Below are positions 31,971 through 43,327 of a stretch of DNA of 64,000 nucleotides, piece after piece. The notes beneath the pieces were generated by a model. It had not been told where the DNA came from. It worked only from the letters and a program-made list of their open reading frames with translations, and searched no databases. The DNA is from Entamoeba invadens IP1. Taxonomy: Eukaryota; Evosea; Mastigamoebida; Endamoebidae. The translations under genes were made by a program, and so were the position numbers. Location: assembly GCF_000330505.1 (NCBI RefSeq), contig NW_004191750.1, positions 185,784 through 249,783 on the forward strand, read 5' to 3'. How positions within the stretch are numbered: the first letter of the stretch is position 1; every line of letters begins with the position of its first letter.

Positions 31971-34361
31971 TTACTCATATGCGTCTTGTTCTTCCTCTTC
32001 TTTAGGCGGCTCTACAGGTTTGTTCACTCCAAGAGACTTCAAGAACGCAACAGACTTCGCTCGTACCTCTTCCAGTCGTTTGTATATTTCCATGAACCCT
32101 GGTCTTTTATTTGGAGTGATGTTCCATGTATCTAACATGATTTTATAGACTAAATCTCCTATTGGATCTTCTTCTTCTTCTTTTTCAGCTTCATCATCTT
32201 CGACTCCATAGTCATTTTCTTCTTGAACAACAGGCTTTGGTGCATATCCCCCAGCTTCTTTTTCTCTTTTGAACGGGTTTTTCAAAAAATCCGGCTTTGC
32301 TAGTCGAACCCCAGACTGAACCGCATCAAGAACGGCGGGAGCACCTACAAGATTGGAATATGGTAGATTTCCACCACTAAATAATTCCCAAATGGTCACG
32401 CCATACGCCCATATATCATTGAAGACATCAAACTTCTTCGATGCTAAAGCCTCCGGCGCAGTCCATTTGAATGGGATCTTGGCATCATCCTTGGCTTGGT
32501 ACTCCCCACTCTCAGACACTCTTGACAACCCAAAGTCGGAGATTCTTCCTCTCAACCCACTTGCGTCTTCATACCACAACACATTTCTCAGAGCCAAGTC
32601 TCTATGAATAATACTTAATGATCCCAAATATGCCATCCCAGCTGCTATATCCTCAGCTACTTGCAGTAAATCCATAAATGGCTTTTTAACCTTTTTTACT
32701 AGTTTAAGCACATCGCCCTTTGCCAAAGCAAGAATCATATACAATTTATCTTCTCCAGTAGCTTCAAAGTGATGTTTGTATATCCCATACATAGTCGACA
32801 AATTTGGATGTTTCAACTTGGAACTCACAAAGGCCTCCTTAGCTATATCAACGAGTTGAGCATTTTGCTCCTCTTTTGAAATCACCTTCTTCGGCTTCGT
32901 TGGGTCTTTTTCTACCTTTTTGGCACTCCCATCTGGTGGTGGTATTCCAAACGGATCCGCATCCTCCGGATCTCCAGATATCCCTTTCATGGCTACTTCA
33001 GTGGTCCCTAGCCAAAGTGCTTTGTAGACTAACCCAAAGGCACCTTGGCCTAACGCAGAGATCGGCACAACATCTGTTAAGTATCCAAATCGTTCGAAGA
33101 GGGACATATCAAACTTGACATCTTCATTATAGACTTCGAGTCGCGCTCGAGAGATCTTCTTTGCAGTCACCACGTCGATTTTCATATCAGTGAATTCCTC
33201 TTGTTTTGCGACAGAAAATGAGTCGTCGCTGTTATACCCATTTTCAAGTAATAACTGTTTTAAAGCATCATTGTCATCAAGACCAGCCAATTTTAACGTC
33301 TCTAAGACTTTCTCATCAAATTCGGGTTTGTCCTCAAACGACACCAAAACAAATTCAGTGGTCCCAATGATGACTTTCGTGTTATTTTTCCGAAGAACAG
33401 CCAAATTCATTTCTTTATCAAAAGAGAGAAATTGTAATCCCTCTGTAGCTCCTAAGACAAATATTTCTTTTCCTTTCGAACAGATTGACCCGCCTTTATT
33501 AGTGATTTTAATCTCTTCTGGATTTTCTATTAATTGTTTGGAGACGACATCTAATAATAAAATCTTGTCATTTGAGAGGCCAAACCCTTCTCCGCCACCT
33601 AATATAACTCCAAGCTTTTGGTCCGGCATGTATACACAATTCGGACTTAACAATTTAATTGGAAGTTGGGCGACTGTGACCCATTCACTCTTTTTATTAC
33701 TGAAGGCATCGTACATGAAAATGTCCTTGTTATGCTCATCTCCTATTTTCCCACCAATGACAAAGATCTTCCCATCAGTAGTTACAAAAGAGCCATGTTT
33801 AAATATCACTCCAAATGGTAATTCACTGGTCGACACTACCTTCTCAGTCTTCATATCAATTATAACAAAGGAATTACTCTTCGTCTGATTTCCGGTGCGA
33901 AATCCGATGATATAAAGTTTGTCGTTGTATAACACTACACTGTTCTCAACTCCAAAATCACTGATCCCTTCTATTTTGATGAAAAAGACTTCTTTGGTCT
34001 CCATATTCACTTTAATGATCTTCGTTAAGTTCTTTTTCGAAGAAACACCACCAACAAAGTAAATAAAAGTCCCATCAGTGACACCCGCAGACTTGGAAAA
34101 CGCAAACGTCTCTTCGTCATACTCATCAGACTTCGAATTGAACTTATCCATAGTCCACCGTGCATTTGGAATACTGAATGAGTAAACGTTTTTGTTGTAT
34201 TCTGTGGCACCTTGTGTTAATGGAATTTCTCCTCCAAAGACATAGAGAAGACCATTCACCATAAACATGTTAAATTCTCGTAGACCTGTAACAGGCAAAG
34301 TTTTGGCTTCACCAATTAACACTTTCTTTTGAATGTGCTCACCCATTTCAACTTTAATCAT
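31971..34361 (-). CDS. Kelch-repeat protein with tyrosine-kinase-type catalytic domain
   Basis: A 796-residue protein. Residues 1-330 hold kelch-like repeats (LLYVFGGE, GTFIYFVGGV, KLYIIGFR, GKIFVIGG, LGVILGGG), giving a beta-propeller for protein contacts. A short helical linker (about 355-385) follows. The kinase spans about 430-775: glycine loop GQGAFGLVYKA, lysine in EVAMKG, a Pro/Lys-rich insert, catalytic loop IIHRDLALRNVL, ISDFGLSRV, and IPFKWTAPEAL with a following WAYGVTIWELFSGG. HRDLALRN and P-x-KWTAPE are hallmarks of true tyrosine kinases rather than Ser/Thr or typical TKL kinases. An acidic insert (about 725-745) lies in the C-lobe. No SH2 or membrane segment is seen, so it should be cytosolic. 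Confidence 0.9.
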   Translation of the reverse strand: MIKVEMGEHIQKKVLIGEAKTLPVTGLREFNMFMVNGLLYVFGGEIPLTQGATEYNKNVYSFSIPNARWTMDKFNSKSDEYDEETFAFSKSAGVTDGTFIYFVGGVSSKKNLTKIIKVNMETKEVFFIKIEGISDFGVENSVVLYNDKLYIIGFRTGNQTKSNSFVIIDMKTEKVVSTSELPFGVIFKHGSFVTTDGKIFVIGGKIGDEHNKDIFMYDAFSNKKSEWVTVAQLPIKLLSPNCVYMPDQKLGVILGGGEGFGLSNDKILLLDVVSKQLIENPEEIKITNKGGSICSKGKEIFVLGATEGLQFLSFDKEMNLAVLRKNNTKVIIGTTEFVLVSFEDKPEFDEKVLETLKLAGLDDNDALKQLLLENGYNSDDSFSVAKQEEFTDMKIDVVTAKKISRARLEVYNEDVKFDMSLFERFGYLTDVVPISALGQGAFGLVYKALWLGTTEVAMKGISGDPEDADPFGIPPPDGSAKKVEKDPTKPKKVISKEEQNAQLVDIAKEAFVSSKLKHPNLSTMYGIYKHHFEATGEDKLYMILALAKGDVLKLVKKVKKPFMDLLQVAEDIAAGMAYLGSLSIIHRDLALRNVLWYEDASGLRGRISDFGLSRVSESGEYQAKDDAKIPFKWTAPEALASKKFDVFNDIWAYGVTIWELFSGGNLPYSNLVGAPAVLDAVQSGVRLAKPDFLKNPFKREKEAGGYAPKPVVQEENDYGVEDDEAEKEEEEDPIGDLVYKIMLDTWNITPNKRPGFMEIYKRLEEVRAKSVAFLKSLGVNKPVEPPKEEEEQDAYE

Positions 34362-34837
34362 TATCAGTTTGAGGTTTTATAGTTTTGTATAACACAGCTT
34401 TTTTCATATTAAAACTGTTCTCTTGAAAGTCATTTAATTATATTTATAGTTTTGTTTACTAGTATGGTGTAGTTAAATACACTTTCAAAGAGTTTTGAGA
34501 ATTATTACTCTTTCAATACCAAAAATGATTGTGTATTAATTATTAATAACACTCGACTCGGTTTTTCATATAAATTTATATTTTTTTATTATTAATTATT
34601 TTTGAAGCCTTTGAATAAAAAAAAGGTGTAATAATTATTGTTTTATTATTAGTGATAGTATGCTCTAATAATCGGGATTAAAAAATAATTGAATTATAAT
34701 TATTATTTAATATTAATAATACTATAATAATTAAATCTATAATAATTTGATTATTATTGTTTATAAATTTAATAAAAAAAAATAAAACAATATGACGAAG
34801 AATTAATAATTATAATAAAAATGCTATTATATATAGT
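34362..34837. other. Intergenic, no gene seen
   Basis: Very A+T-rich. Promoter side of the kelch-kinase gene. Confidence 0.6.
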
Positions 34838-35554
34838 TTAAACAACCATCAGACCCTCATACAACGAAGTCTCTTGTATATTACAAGACTTGAGAAATGT
34901 TGATATGTATTGTGTTGTGAGAGTTGTGTTATAGCGCTCCATTCCTCTTAATGTTTCGATGATCTCATGTTGTTGTGAGATATCTGAGAAATGGAAAAGA
35001 AGTGCCAAAAGCACTAAAAGAGCTGACCAATCGAGTGGAGGAACGAAAATGACTTTTCTATTCACAAGTGAGAGAACTTCCTTTAAGATTGAAAAGATGA
35101 GAAGTGTGTGATTTTCTGAGTGGAACGACACAGCCTTTAAAAGGCCAGAAAAATGGCGAGTGCAAAAAACAGACGAAGCACAAAGGAAAGGAACAACAAA
35201 CCCAAGACACGTCTCAACCTGGTCGTTCAACGCATAATATACATCACTCACAAACTGTTTCATGCAGAGGTCGTATAATTTAATGTTGACTTTCGGTTGC
35301 GTTAAAAGATAATTAACCCAGTCAAGTGTGACACTTAACGACTCACTCTGGGTTGTTTTATCAAGGCTCGACGTATAAGGCAGTATTGTTGTTGTAAAAT
35401 CGTACCCAAAGCCCTGAAAAATACTAACATCAATTTCTTTTTGGTAAATTTTTGAAATGACGGTCTGTCTCTTCCCCAAATCGTCGCTTTTAAGCTCACT
35501 CAAAATCTCAATCACTTGTTTCGTCATTTGCTTTTCAAGTTTATTTTCTAACAT
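34838..35554 (-). CDS. Helical-repeat hypothetical protein
   Basis: A 238-residue protein from the first ATG (35554); the longer frame would start at TTG. It is almost entirely alpha-helical, with hydrophobic helix pairs (LSVTLDWVNYLLTQ, CLGFVVPFLCASSVF, LDWSALLVLLALLFHF) that look like ARM/HEAT-type repeats rather than membrane spans, since charged residues are regularly spaced. The N-terminus VIEILSELKSDDLGKRQTV is like the capping helix of a HEAT array. No catalytic motif is seen. Function unknown. Confidence 0.65.
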   Translation of the reverse strand: MLENKLEKQMTKQVIEILSELKSDDLGKRQTVISKIYQKEIDVSIFQGFGYDFTTTILPYTSSLDKTTQSESLSVTLDWVNYLLTQPKVNIKLYDLCMKQFVSDVYYALNDQVETCLGFVVPFLCASSVFCTRHFSGLLKAVSFHSENHTLLIFSILKEVLSLVNRKVIFVPPLDWSALLVLLALLFHFSDISQQHEIIETLRGMERYNTTLTTQYISTFLKSCNIQETSLYEGLMVV

Positions 35555-36087
35555 GTATAATTTGTATTTCAATTATACTATTATAATAATAATTATTATC
35601 ATTAATTTATTAAAACATTATAATTGTAAAAGTAAATTATTATTTCATATATTTTAGACGAAAAATAATAACAATTTTAATAACAATTTATTTTTTTGTT
35701 GTTTGTTTTGTGGGTTTCTAAAAATAGCATTTTTTATTAATAATTTATAATATCCAATTTAGTTCTACTTTTTCGCATTTTAAACTGTTAATATGTTTTT
35801 TTATTTCCAAAAAAAACGAAAATAATATATACTTTTAAAAACTATATTTATAGTTAATTCGATTCTAATTGAAAGATAATTTGTTGTTACATATTTTTTT
35901 GAAAAAAAAAACATCCAGTTACAAGAACACAAATTATTAGTTTTGATTCAATTAAATTATAGTTTACAGTTTGTTTCGAATTCTTTTCCAATAAATATCA
36001 ATTCGGTTTTTTTGTTGTTTTTGGAAATAAAACACATCACAGGAAAATACGCATTAAAAACGTACAAACATATCTGTGAACATTCAA
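35555..36087. other. Divergent intergenic region
   Basis: A+T-rich spacer between the HEAT-like gene and the expansin gene. No gene seen. Confidence 0.6.
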
Positions 36088-37641
36088 ATGTTGTTTATAC
36101 TTCTAACGACCATTTCAAGTGCATACCTGACTCCATTGTCCGATTGTCAAGCAGCAAGAATTACTTATTATGATAGTTATAGCTCAGAAAATGTACGTTG
36201 TCAGTTGGGGACTGCTAATATGGACACACTCTTTCGTTGCGCACCCAATACAGCTTTTCTCAACAAGGCTTCTCAGTGTGGTATATGTTATGAAGCTGTT
36301 GGTGAGTTAGGTTCTGTACGATTTATGGTGACTGATGAGTGTCCTGCCAGTTCTAACAGTGAACATTGCTCGGGTGATTACACACACTTTGATATGGCTG
36401 CAAATGCTTTCCCGAGTCTATGTAAATCATCATTAGGAATATGTAACATAACATATAGAATGGTTGCTTGTGACCACACGGGGAATATCCAAGCGAAACT
36501 CAAAGATGGTTCAGGCAATGGGTACATTGGTGCAATTTTTCGAAACCACGTTGTTGGAATAAAGAAAGTGCAAATTTCGTTGGGTGGAAATACACACGAT
36601 TTGACACGAGACGAGTCGAACCAATGGGAGTACAATGGAATCTTGTCGTTGCCAATCACTTACTTGATAACGTCAATCGATGACGACACAGTCAATTTGG
36701 TTATCAATGATTACTCCACAACAACACTCCACGAAGCAGAAAGGAACTTCAAAATCCCACAAGACACATTCTTCGACATCTCGACACTTCAAAAAACTAC
36801 AAAGACAAGCTCACAAGAATGTTGTCAAATGCCTGAGTACAACACGGTCTATACTGATCGTTTTGAGACTCCATTTTTGTTCTTAACTGGAGGAACTAAA
36901 AATGAGTGTGACTCAAATAAATATGAGGGAAGCTGTGCGGTTTCTGTTAAGATAGCACAATGGGGATACTTCAAAATTACAACGGGAGACCACCAATTGT
37001 ACGCCAAGTCGATCAAAGCAGTCACATTCTATGCAAAGGCAACAAAAGCATCAAATTTGGATTTGTGGGCTGAGACCGTTTCGGGGTTCAAAAAAACAAT
37101 TTCAATGACAACTAATTTCCAGATGTACACAATTAACTTGAGTGAAATGGGTGTGAAAGAAAGCGACCAATATTGGTACGGCATTCAGTTCCAAAACACT
37201 GACCCAAGTGAAGTCACGTACTACTTGGACGCAATAATATTGGTCTACGACGACGAGGTGTGTACAGAAAAGTGTTCTGATCACACATCAACTTGCAAAA
37301 CAATTGTTGAGAGTAGTGACGATACATCTTCAGCTCAAAAGAGTTCACAACCCGACGAGAGCAGTAGTAGTGAAGGTAAAGAAAGTAATGCCATGAGTAG
37401 CGACAACACACAATCAAGTGAAGAGAGTAGCAACAATAGCGGTGAAAGCAGTGGCAAACCAAGTGGTGAGAGTAGTGAAAGTAAAGAAAGTAGTGATAAA
37501 CCGGGCGTCATAAGTAGTGACAACACGCCATCTGGTGGAGAGAGTGGAAATAATGAAGAAAGTAAAGTCCCGGGGCAAGACGGAAGTATTTCTATTTTCT
37601 GTTTAACTGCTGCCTTTATCTGTGTTGTCGTTCTGGTTTAA
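36088..37641 (+). CDS. Secreted, GPI-anchored expansin-like protein
   Basis: A 517-residue protein; the ATG at 36088 gives a clean signal peptide (MLFILLTTISSAYLTP). Residues 20-125 form an expansin double-psi beta-barrel: ARITYYDSYS, several paired cysteines, CGICYEAVG, VTDECP, THFDMAANAF and YRMVACDHTG. Residues 130-220 match the second, beta-sandwich binding domain. Residues 240-390 form a further beta-rich module, possibly carbohydrate binding. A long Ser/Glu/Asn-rich stalk (about 410-495), likely O-glycosylated, ends in a hydrophobic tail (ISIFCLTAAFICVVVLV) typical of a GPI signal. Expansins loosen polysaccharide networks without hydrolysis; for a cyst-forming amoeba the cyst wall (chitin) is a plausible target, as inference. 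The HFD aspartate expected in active expansins is present. Confidence 0.88.
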   Translation: MLFILLTTISSAYLTPLSDCQAARITYYDSYSSENVRCQLGTANMDTLFRCAPNTAFLNKASQCGICYEAVGELGSVRFMVTDECPASSNSEHCSGDYTHFDMAANAFPSLCKSSLGICNITYRMVACDHTGNIQAKLKDGSGNGYIGAIFRNHVVGIKKVQISLGGNTHDLTRDESNQWEYNGILSLPITYLITSIDDDTVNLVINDYSTTTLHEAERNFKIPQDTFFDISTLQKTTKTSSQECCQMPEYNTVYTDRFETPFLFLTGGTKNECDSNKYEGSCAVSVKIAQWGYFKITTGDHQLYAKSIKAVTFYAKATKASNLDLWAETVSGFKKTISMTTNFQMYTINLSEMGVKESDQYWYGIQFQNTDPSEVTYYLDAIILVYDDEVCTEKCSDHTSTCKTIVESSDDTSSAQKSSQPDESSSSEGKESNAMSSDNTQSSEESSNNSGESSGKPSGESSESKESSDKPGVISSDNTPSGGESGNNEESKVPGQDGSISIFCLTAAFICVVVLV

Positions 37642-37906
37642 TTAAGTCTTTTCAATCTTTTGTTATTTTACTATATTTTAATGATTAAGATATAGTATAT
37701 TTATAAAATTTAAATAATTGTATTTTTATATTTTTTTGTCTCAGATAAATATATTAAATGTTAATAATAAAAGCAAAAGTATAGTATATTAATAAAAACA
37801 ATACATATTTATAATATAATATAATAATATAATAAGAATGATAAGAAGAGATTATAAAAGCCGAAAAGAAACAACAAAAAAAGAGAAATGAAGAGATGAA
37901 TAAAAC

Positions 37907-38170
37907 TCACTTTGCCTTGTTTTGGATGTCAGCAAGGAGTGCAGAACGCTTTCCTTCTTCGACCTTGACATCAGCAGCAATGACAGGGGCTGATCTGTCG
38001 TTGGTTTCTGTTTGTTTGAGTTCAGCACCCTTTTCGATGCCTTGAAGGAGTTGTCCTCTGTCATTCTTCTTGAGTTCAACATTCTTGTCGATGACTGGAG
38101 CTGACTTGTCAACAGTGGTTGTGTCTTTTAATTTGACATCCTTGAGTCCAGCGAGTTTTGATGCGTCCAT
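37907..38170 (-). CDS. Actobindin-like actin-monomer-binding protein
   Basis: An 87-residue protein with tandem beta-thymosin/WH2 units, laid out like Acanthamoeba actobindin. Features: VDKSAPVIDKNVELKK, RGQLLQGIEKGAELKQTE (amphipathic helix plus LKQTE, equivalent to the LKKTET actin motif), NDRSAPVIAADVKVEE and RSALLADIQNKA. The repeated SAPVI...V.(L/V)K units are about 36 residues apart. Actobindin binds actin monomers or dimers and inhibits nucleation. Length is essentially identical to the Acanthamoeba protein (88 residues). Cytosolic. Confidence 0.92.
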   Translation of the reverse strand: MDASKLAGLKDVKLKDTTTVDKSAPVIDKNVELKKNDRGQLLQGIEKGAELKQTETNDRSAPVIAADVKVEEGKRSALLADIQNKAK

Positions 38171-38659
38171 TGCGGCTTTCGAGTTTTTAAAGTGCTTTTT
38201 ATTTTAGAGGTTTTGTCGGTCTTTTTCAAGATGGACGTAATCTCGTATTTATAACTCTCATTGAAATAAATAAAACCATGTTTGTGTGGTGTATTTCTTT
38301 TTCTTGTTAATAAAAACCTAATGAAAAGGAGCTTAATTGTTGTATGGTTGATTTGGACAAAAATCTTGAAATCGTTATTAAAATTATTGAAATGATTTAA
38401 AAAATTTGAAAAAATTTTAAAAATTAATTTCTTTTAATTTTGTAGTAAATGTTAAAAAGGTATAGTATATTTTATTATAATATTTGTTGAGACACCAAGA
38501 TTTTATATAATTTTTTAAATTAAATTGTTTTACTAAAATAAAACATGAATAAATAATTTAAAATTTATTATTAATTAAAATTAAATAATTTAATGTATTA
38601 AAATTTGTTATAAATTGGTTTTTATTGGAATTGTTGTTTAATAGTTGTTTCAAACAACT
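38171..38659. other. Intergenic, no gene seen
   Basis: A+T-rich spacer between the actobindin promoter and the hAT insertion. Confidence 0.6.
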
Positions 38660-40978
38660 TGTTTGGCCAGAGTACCCAAAAATAAAAATAGATGGCAAGG
38701 GTTTTAAACTTTTTGAAAGAAACAAAAATTGAAACAATTATGAGCACTTTTCTTCTTTAACATATAAAAATTCCAAAATTTGTTTTTTTAACCTAAAATT
38801 TGTTTTTAGATATATTTTTTTATTTAAAAGAATCTGGTAATAAATATGAAAAGGCCATACAAAATTGATTGGGGTAAAGAAAGAAATATGGAGGTTTTAG
38901 TTGATAGAAAATATTTCTGTAGAGTTTGCGTCATTATTATCAATAAAACAATTGCCTCAGATCATTACCTAACACACGAAGAAAATAATGATGAAGTAAC
39001 CAAATGCAAAGTTGCTCAATATTTTTTCAATGGTTTAAAATATGCTTCAAAAAAGAAAATATGGAATTTATTCAATACGAAACTGTTGAGACAGAATCTG
39101 CTGTAAATAGAGATAAAAAACTAATCGAAAGTGGAAGAGAATTGACAACAGAAATTTCATTGTTATTTGCAGAAAATAATATAGTATGTAAAGCTGAAGT
39201 TCTTGAAAAACTTTTGGTGATGATTAAAAGATACATAAAAATGGAAGGAATAGGAATTCTAGACAAAATAAGATCAAGCCATCAAACCATTACATCAAGA
39301 ATTAATATAGAAGCTACCAAAATCGAAAAGAACATACAAGAAACATGTGAAAAAGCACAACATGCTGCTATAATGACCGATGAATGTACAGTACACCACA
39401 AACATTGGTATAATTATTACACCAGAATTGTTATGCCTGATTTAAAAGTACTCACTCGTTTGGTTGAAGTGAAAACGTATTCTGGCAAGGCTACTGGTGA
39501 GAACACGAAAGAAAACTTAATCGAAGGTTTAAAATGTGTTAAATGTGACAAAAATAAAGTATCTGCAATAGTAACTGATGGGGCAGGAAACATGCAAGGG
39601 GTGGAAAATGGTGTGGGTCCTCTTGTTGTTCGAGAATTTAGTGTTATACCCAAACGACAATTTGAAATTATGTCAGTTTGGTGTTTCTGTCACCGTTTAG
39701 ATCTATGCGCAGAAGAATATTTAAGTGTTGATGGAGCCAATGAATGTGTTGAAATCATATCTGAAATATGTTATTTTTTGAGAGTTGAAAAGTCTTTTTA
39801 TTTAAAATACTCTATGTTGTTTCCAACTTATTGTCCAACTCGTTGGTTATCACTTGAATCCATATTTGATTGGTGTCATAAACATTATGATAATGTGGTC
39901 GAGTTTTTGGAAGGTTTTGAGGACAAAGATAAAGAATGTGGTGAATATACAGTTAATCAATTGTGTTTGTTGTTCAGTGGAAGTGTAATAAAAAACCACA
40001 TTTTATTTATTTTGGATACAATTGGAAAACTCCAAATGTTAAACAAAGAACTTCAAAGAAAGGATGCATGCATATTCAGAGCGTATGAAAAAATTCAATT
40101 ATATAAAACGAAAATAAGTAATATGAAAATAGATATAATTAATAAACAATTTGTGTTGTTTCCTAACTTAAAAGAAATTATAGATTTTTTCGATATTGAA
40201 TGGATGATAGATCTCATTCAGGTACTCGAAACAACACTTGATGTTCGTTTTTACAGTGTTTGCACATCTCCAAAATTCAAAGGAACTTGTTCAAAATACA
40301 TTAAAAATGTCAAATAAATCCTCTCAAACAAAAAGAAAGAGAATCGCACTGCAATTTGTTGGACGAAATGTGTCATTTTGCAATTCATTTTGATAAAATA
40401 ATCAACGGTGATTATCAGCCAACGAAAAATATGATAATCTATATGGAAGAAGTAAATGAAATAAAGAATATGGATAATTATGTACACTTGAGAAATGGTA
40501 TTATTTTACAAAAAAGAGAACATCTTCATAAATTCAAAGAAACGTGGGTCGTTGATAAAATTGATCTTCTTGATTATTAACCCCTTTTAAGGAAAAATTC
40601 AAATTTGAACAACCTTCTTCGTTATTTGATGAGCATACCACCTTCAACTGCAACATGTGAATATGGTTTTTCTATATTAAAACGTGTTTGTGAACCCAAC
40701 TCAAAAGAAAAAAACGACCAAAAACAGATTACTTATCAAAGATTGTGCTATTAACAAAGAACTACATCAAACAAAATATTAATTATTATATCAATGATTG
40801 TAACTTTAATTAATAAATGTTTTAATTATTTTTGTATAATTATTTTTTGTTACCATAATTATTTTTTTGCCATATTATTCGAAAATAACATAATTTGAAA
40901 AAATACGAAAAAAATATTTTTTAACACGTCTGCAAAACGTGGTGGCAAGGTTTTGATTTTTTAAGAACTCTGTTTGGC
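38660..40978 (+). mobile_element. hAT transposon with target-site duplication
   Basis: Bounded by a perfect 8-bp direct repeat TGTTTGGC at 38660-38667 and 40971-40978. The left end starts CAGAGTACCCAAAAATA; the right end, read inward on the minus strand, is CAGAGTTCTTAAAAAATC, giving short imperfect terminal inverted repeats of hAT type. The TG of the right repeat can also be read as the last two bases of the element, so the exact boundary is ambiguous by 2 bases. The element is about 2.3 kb and holds a broken hAT transposase on the plus strand. Confidence 0.85.
38846..40754 (+). pseudogene. hAT transposase, frameshifted
   Basis: Fragments in order: 38846-39106 (zinc finger FCRVC..ASDHYLTH, a BED-like C2H2); 39004-40317 in another frame (RNase-H-like core with MTDECTVHHKHWYNYY, VTDGAGNMQGVENG, WCFCHRLDLC and CPTRWLSLESIFDW, the usual hAT signatures); then 40356-40580 and 40614-40754 in a third frame (C-terminal hAT dimerisation motif with IPPSTATCEYGFSILKR). 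Frameshifts occur near the A-run at about 39049 and near 40318, and a stop lies at 40578-40580. The catalytic acidic residues look retained, so decay seems recent. Not expected to be functional. Confidence 0.85.
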
Positions 40979-41171
40979 TACTTTCGAGTCTCTTGTTAGT
41001 AATTTTAAAAGTGGCTGACTTAAAATATAATATTTTTTTAATATAAAAAAATTATAGTAAAAATATTATTCAAATCACTAATTTTTATGTTAAAAGAATT
41101 TTTAAAATAAACTATATATATTTAAAATAATTATTAAAGAATGAAATAAAAAATCATTCAAATTATTTATT

Positions 41172-41382
41172 GATGGATATCTTTTAAACACAAACACGAC
41201 ACGTTGATGTTTTTATTTTTTAGTATTTCATAATTAATATTTACTACATTATTATCACACTTAAAACTAGAAATGGTAGTTGTTTTTATTATTTTTTATA
41301 GTACTTTATTATTGCACAAAAAATAAAAATTATATTTTTAATTTACATTTAGTTCGATGAAAAAATATTCGAATTACACAAA
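41172..41382 (+). repeat. Left terminal inverted repeat of the MULE
   Basis: Begins GATGGATATCTTTTAAACAC and is the reverse complement of 43610-43820. Confidence 0.9.
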
Positions 41383-41526
41383 AAATCAAAAAACGTATTA
41401 ATTTGCTAATTTGCTATTTTTCTTGGTTTTTTTCTTTATTGTAATGTTTGAACCAAAGGGACTTATCAACCAATTTGGATGTAATAGTTTTAAATCTTCC
41501 TTTGTATTTGACATACTTTCAATCCT

Positions 41527-43327
41527 TTATTTCTCATTTTTGTATTGAGTATCATCACTTTTACAATTCTCAAAAATCTGTAAAAATTCCACAACATTTT
41601 TAAATATTGTTTTTCTACTCAAAAGATTAGCAACATTACACAACTTCTTTTTAATATCACCTCTGGTTATTTCTCTTTCTTCTGTGATAATTCTAACTTC
41701 ATGAGTTGGTTCAGTAGTGTTTTCTATAAATAAATTGGCTCTAAAATCTGCCTTTAAAAGTATAGGAGTGTTATTCTGGCATTTTACAATTGGATGTATG
41801 ACTGAATTGATACCCAATTGGACATCTCTTGTCTTGAAAATTGTCTTCTTTAAAATATTTATTATACAACATGTGGTGACAAGGAACTCCACTACTCGTG
41901 TATAAGTTGCAAGTATAATTATTACTTTTTCTATTGTGCAGTCTTCCATGCATGTAACAGTTTTATAATTATTGAGGAGAGACTTAATTGTGTTAGGTAT
42001 CAGAGTTTTTAACAATTTATTAGGGATGACTAGTAAGCTTATTTGCATTTCTTTTTATGTGAAAGCTCAGCATTGCAATGCAACTGTTTTGTGTAAAGAA
42101 CAAAGGCTTGTGCATCTACCCAATGAAGGAATTGTTTGTTGAACGGATAAAGTTGCATGAGAAAAAAATGCTTCAACTAAATTTGGCATATAATCTTTGG
42201 TCAACTTGTAATGGCAGAAAAGTATTTTTAATGTCAAATAGCGTTCTCAACATTCTATATTTAGTTGAAGGCTTGTAGAATTCAACTTGAGTATATTTAT
42301 CGGTCATATAAACCATTGATAAATAGTCTGCAAAGTCTTTCTGAGTAAACATGTTATCTACTTGTTGATCAAATGATATTTGGATTTAAGACGTTGCATC
42401 AAAAGAGTAACTTGTTCACAAACAATGCTTCAGCTTTTTAAATGTCTGAATTTCCCCGAAACATATCATAAAAATACTAATTATTTCTTTTTTTTATTAA
42501 AATGGTTTATTATATTTCTTCCAATATGTAAATAACAATGAGTTATTTTTATAGTTGAACCAAACACCTTTAATAACGACGAACTTTGTGTCTCTAACAT
42601 GTCTCCTAAAAAGCCAAAAAATGCTTTTTCCTTTTATTCAATTCACTTTTAGTTCATCGAGGAAAATCACAAAAAAATTATCAATGAATCATATATAAAT
42701 TCCAAACACACCATTTTTATTGTTATTTTTAAAAACAATCATAAACAACAGTTTGTTAAATTTGTTGGTGCAGTGGGTATCATCAACCACAAGACAGTTT
42801 TATGGTAGTCTTGTATAGAAGTCAAACTCAGACAAAAGCAACTCAAAAAACGACCTTCTATATCAGTGAATATAAAGTATTGAAATCTTCAAGTGAATCA
42901 AAGTAACTTTCTAAAATTTTCTGCGTGTTTCTTATTGTTATACCGATTTGATTGACATCTTATCTTATATAACTTTTGTGCATCTATTACAATGTTATTG
43001 TTGAGTCTTGACAACGAACTTGAAATTCCATCATTGGCATCTTTAATTAACAACAATTTTGTTTCATTAGAAATGGTGTTGTGTACTTCTTTAAGAATTG
43101 TTGATTCATTGTGATTAAAATGCCAAGGATCAAAGACTATACCACTAACTTTTGAATCTTTGGCAATATAAATACAATTTCTGAAGAACAACCTTTGTGT
43201 TTACAAAAAGGTTTGTTTTGGACTGTTGGTTCTGGTGTGCGTTGCTTTGTATATTTTTATTTGTTTTTTGTGGAGAGTATAAAAGGCAAACTACTTTAAT
43301 TTTGCATTCAGAGTTGCAGTTAAACAA
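41527..43327 (-). pseudogene. MULE transposase, degraded
   Basis: Minus-strand fragments in order. 43327-43145 is a Cys/Gln/Asn-rich N-terminus. 43191-42898 has PWHFNHNESTILKEVHNTIS. Around 42790-42690 comes DDTHCTNKFNKLLFMIV, the D-T-x(n)-N-K block carrying the first catalytic aspartate of MULE transposases. 41953-41771 has YTCNLYTSSGVPCHHMLY, a SWIM zinc finger (CxCx(n)CxH) typical of the MULE C-terminus. The 41527-42048 frame overlaps it and is partly shadow. Several frameshifts and a stretch without usable frame show the gene is inactive. Confidence 0.7.

Noticed and set aside
38846..40754. hAT ORFs as functional host genes
   Set aside because: Frameshifts and a stop interrupt the frame, and the unit is bounded by inverted ends and a target-site duplication.
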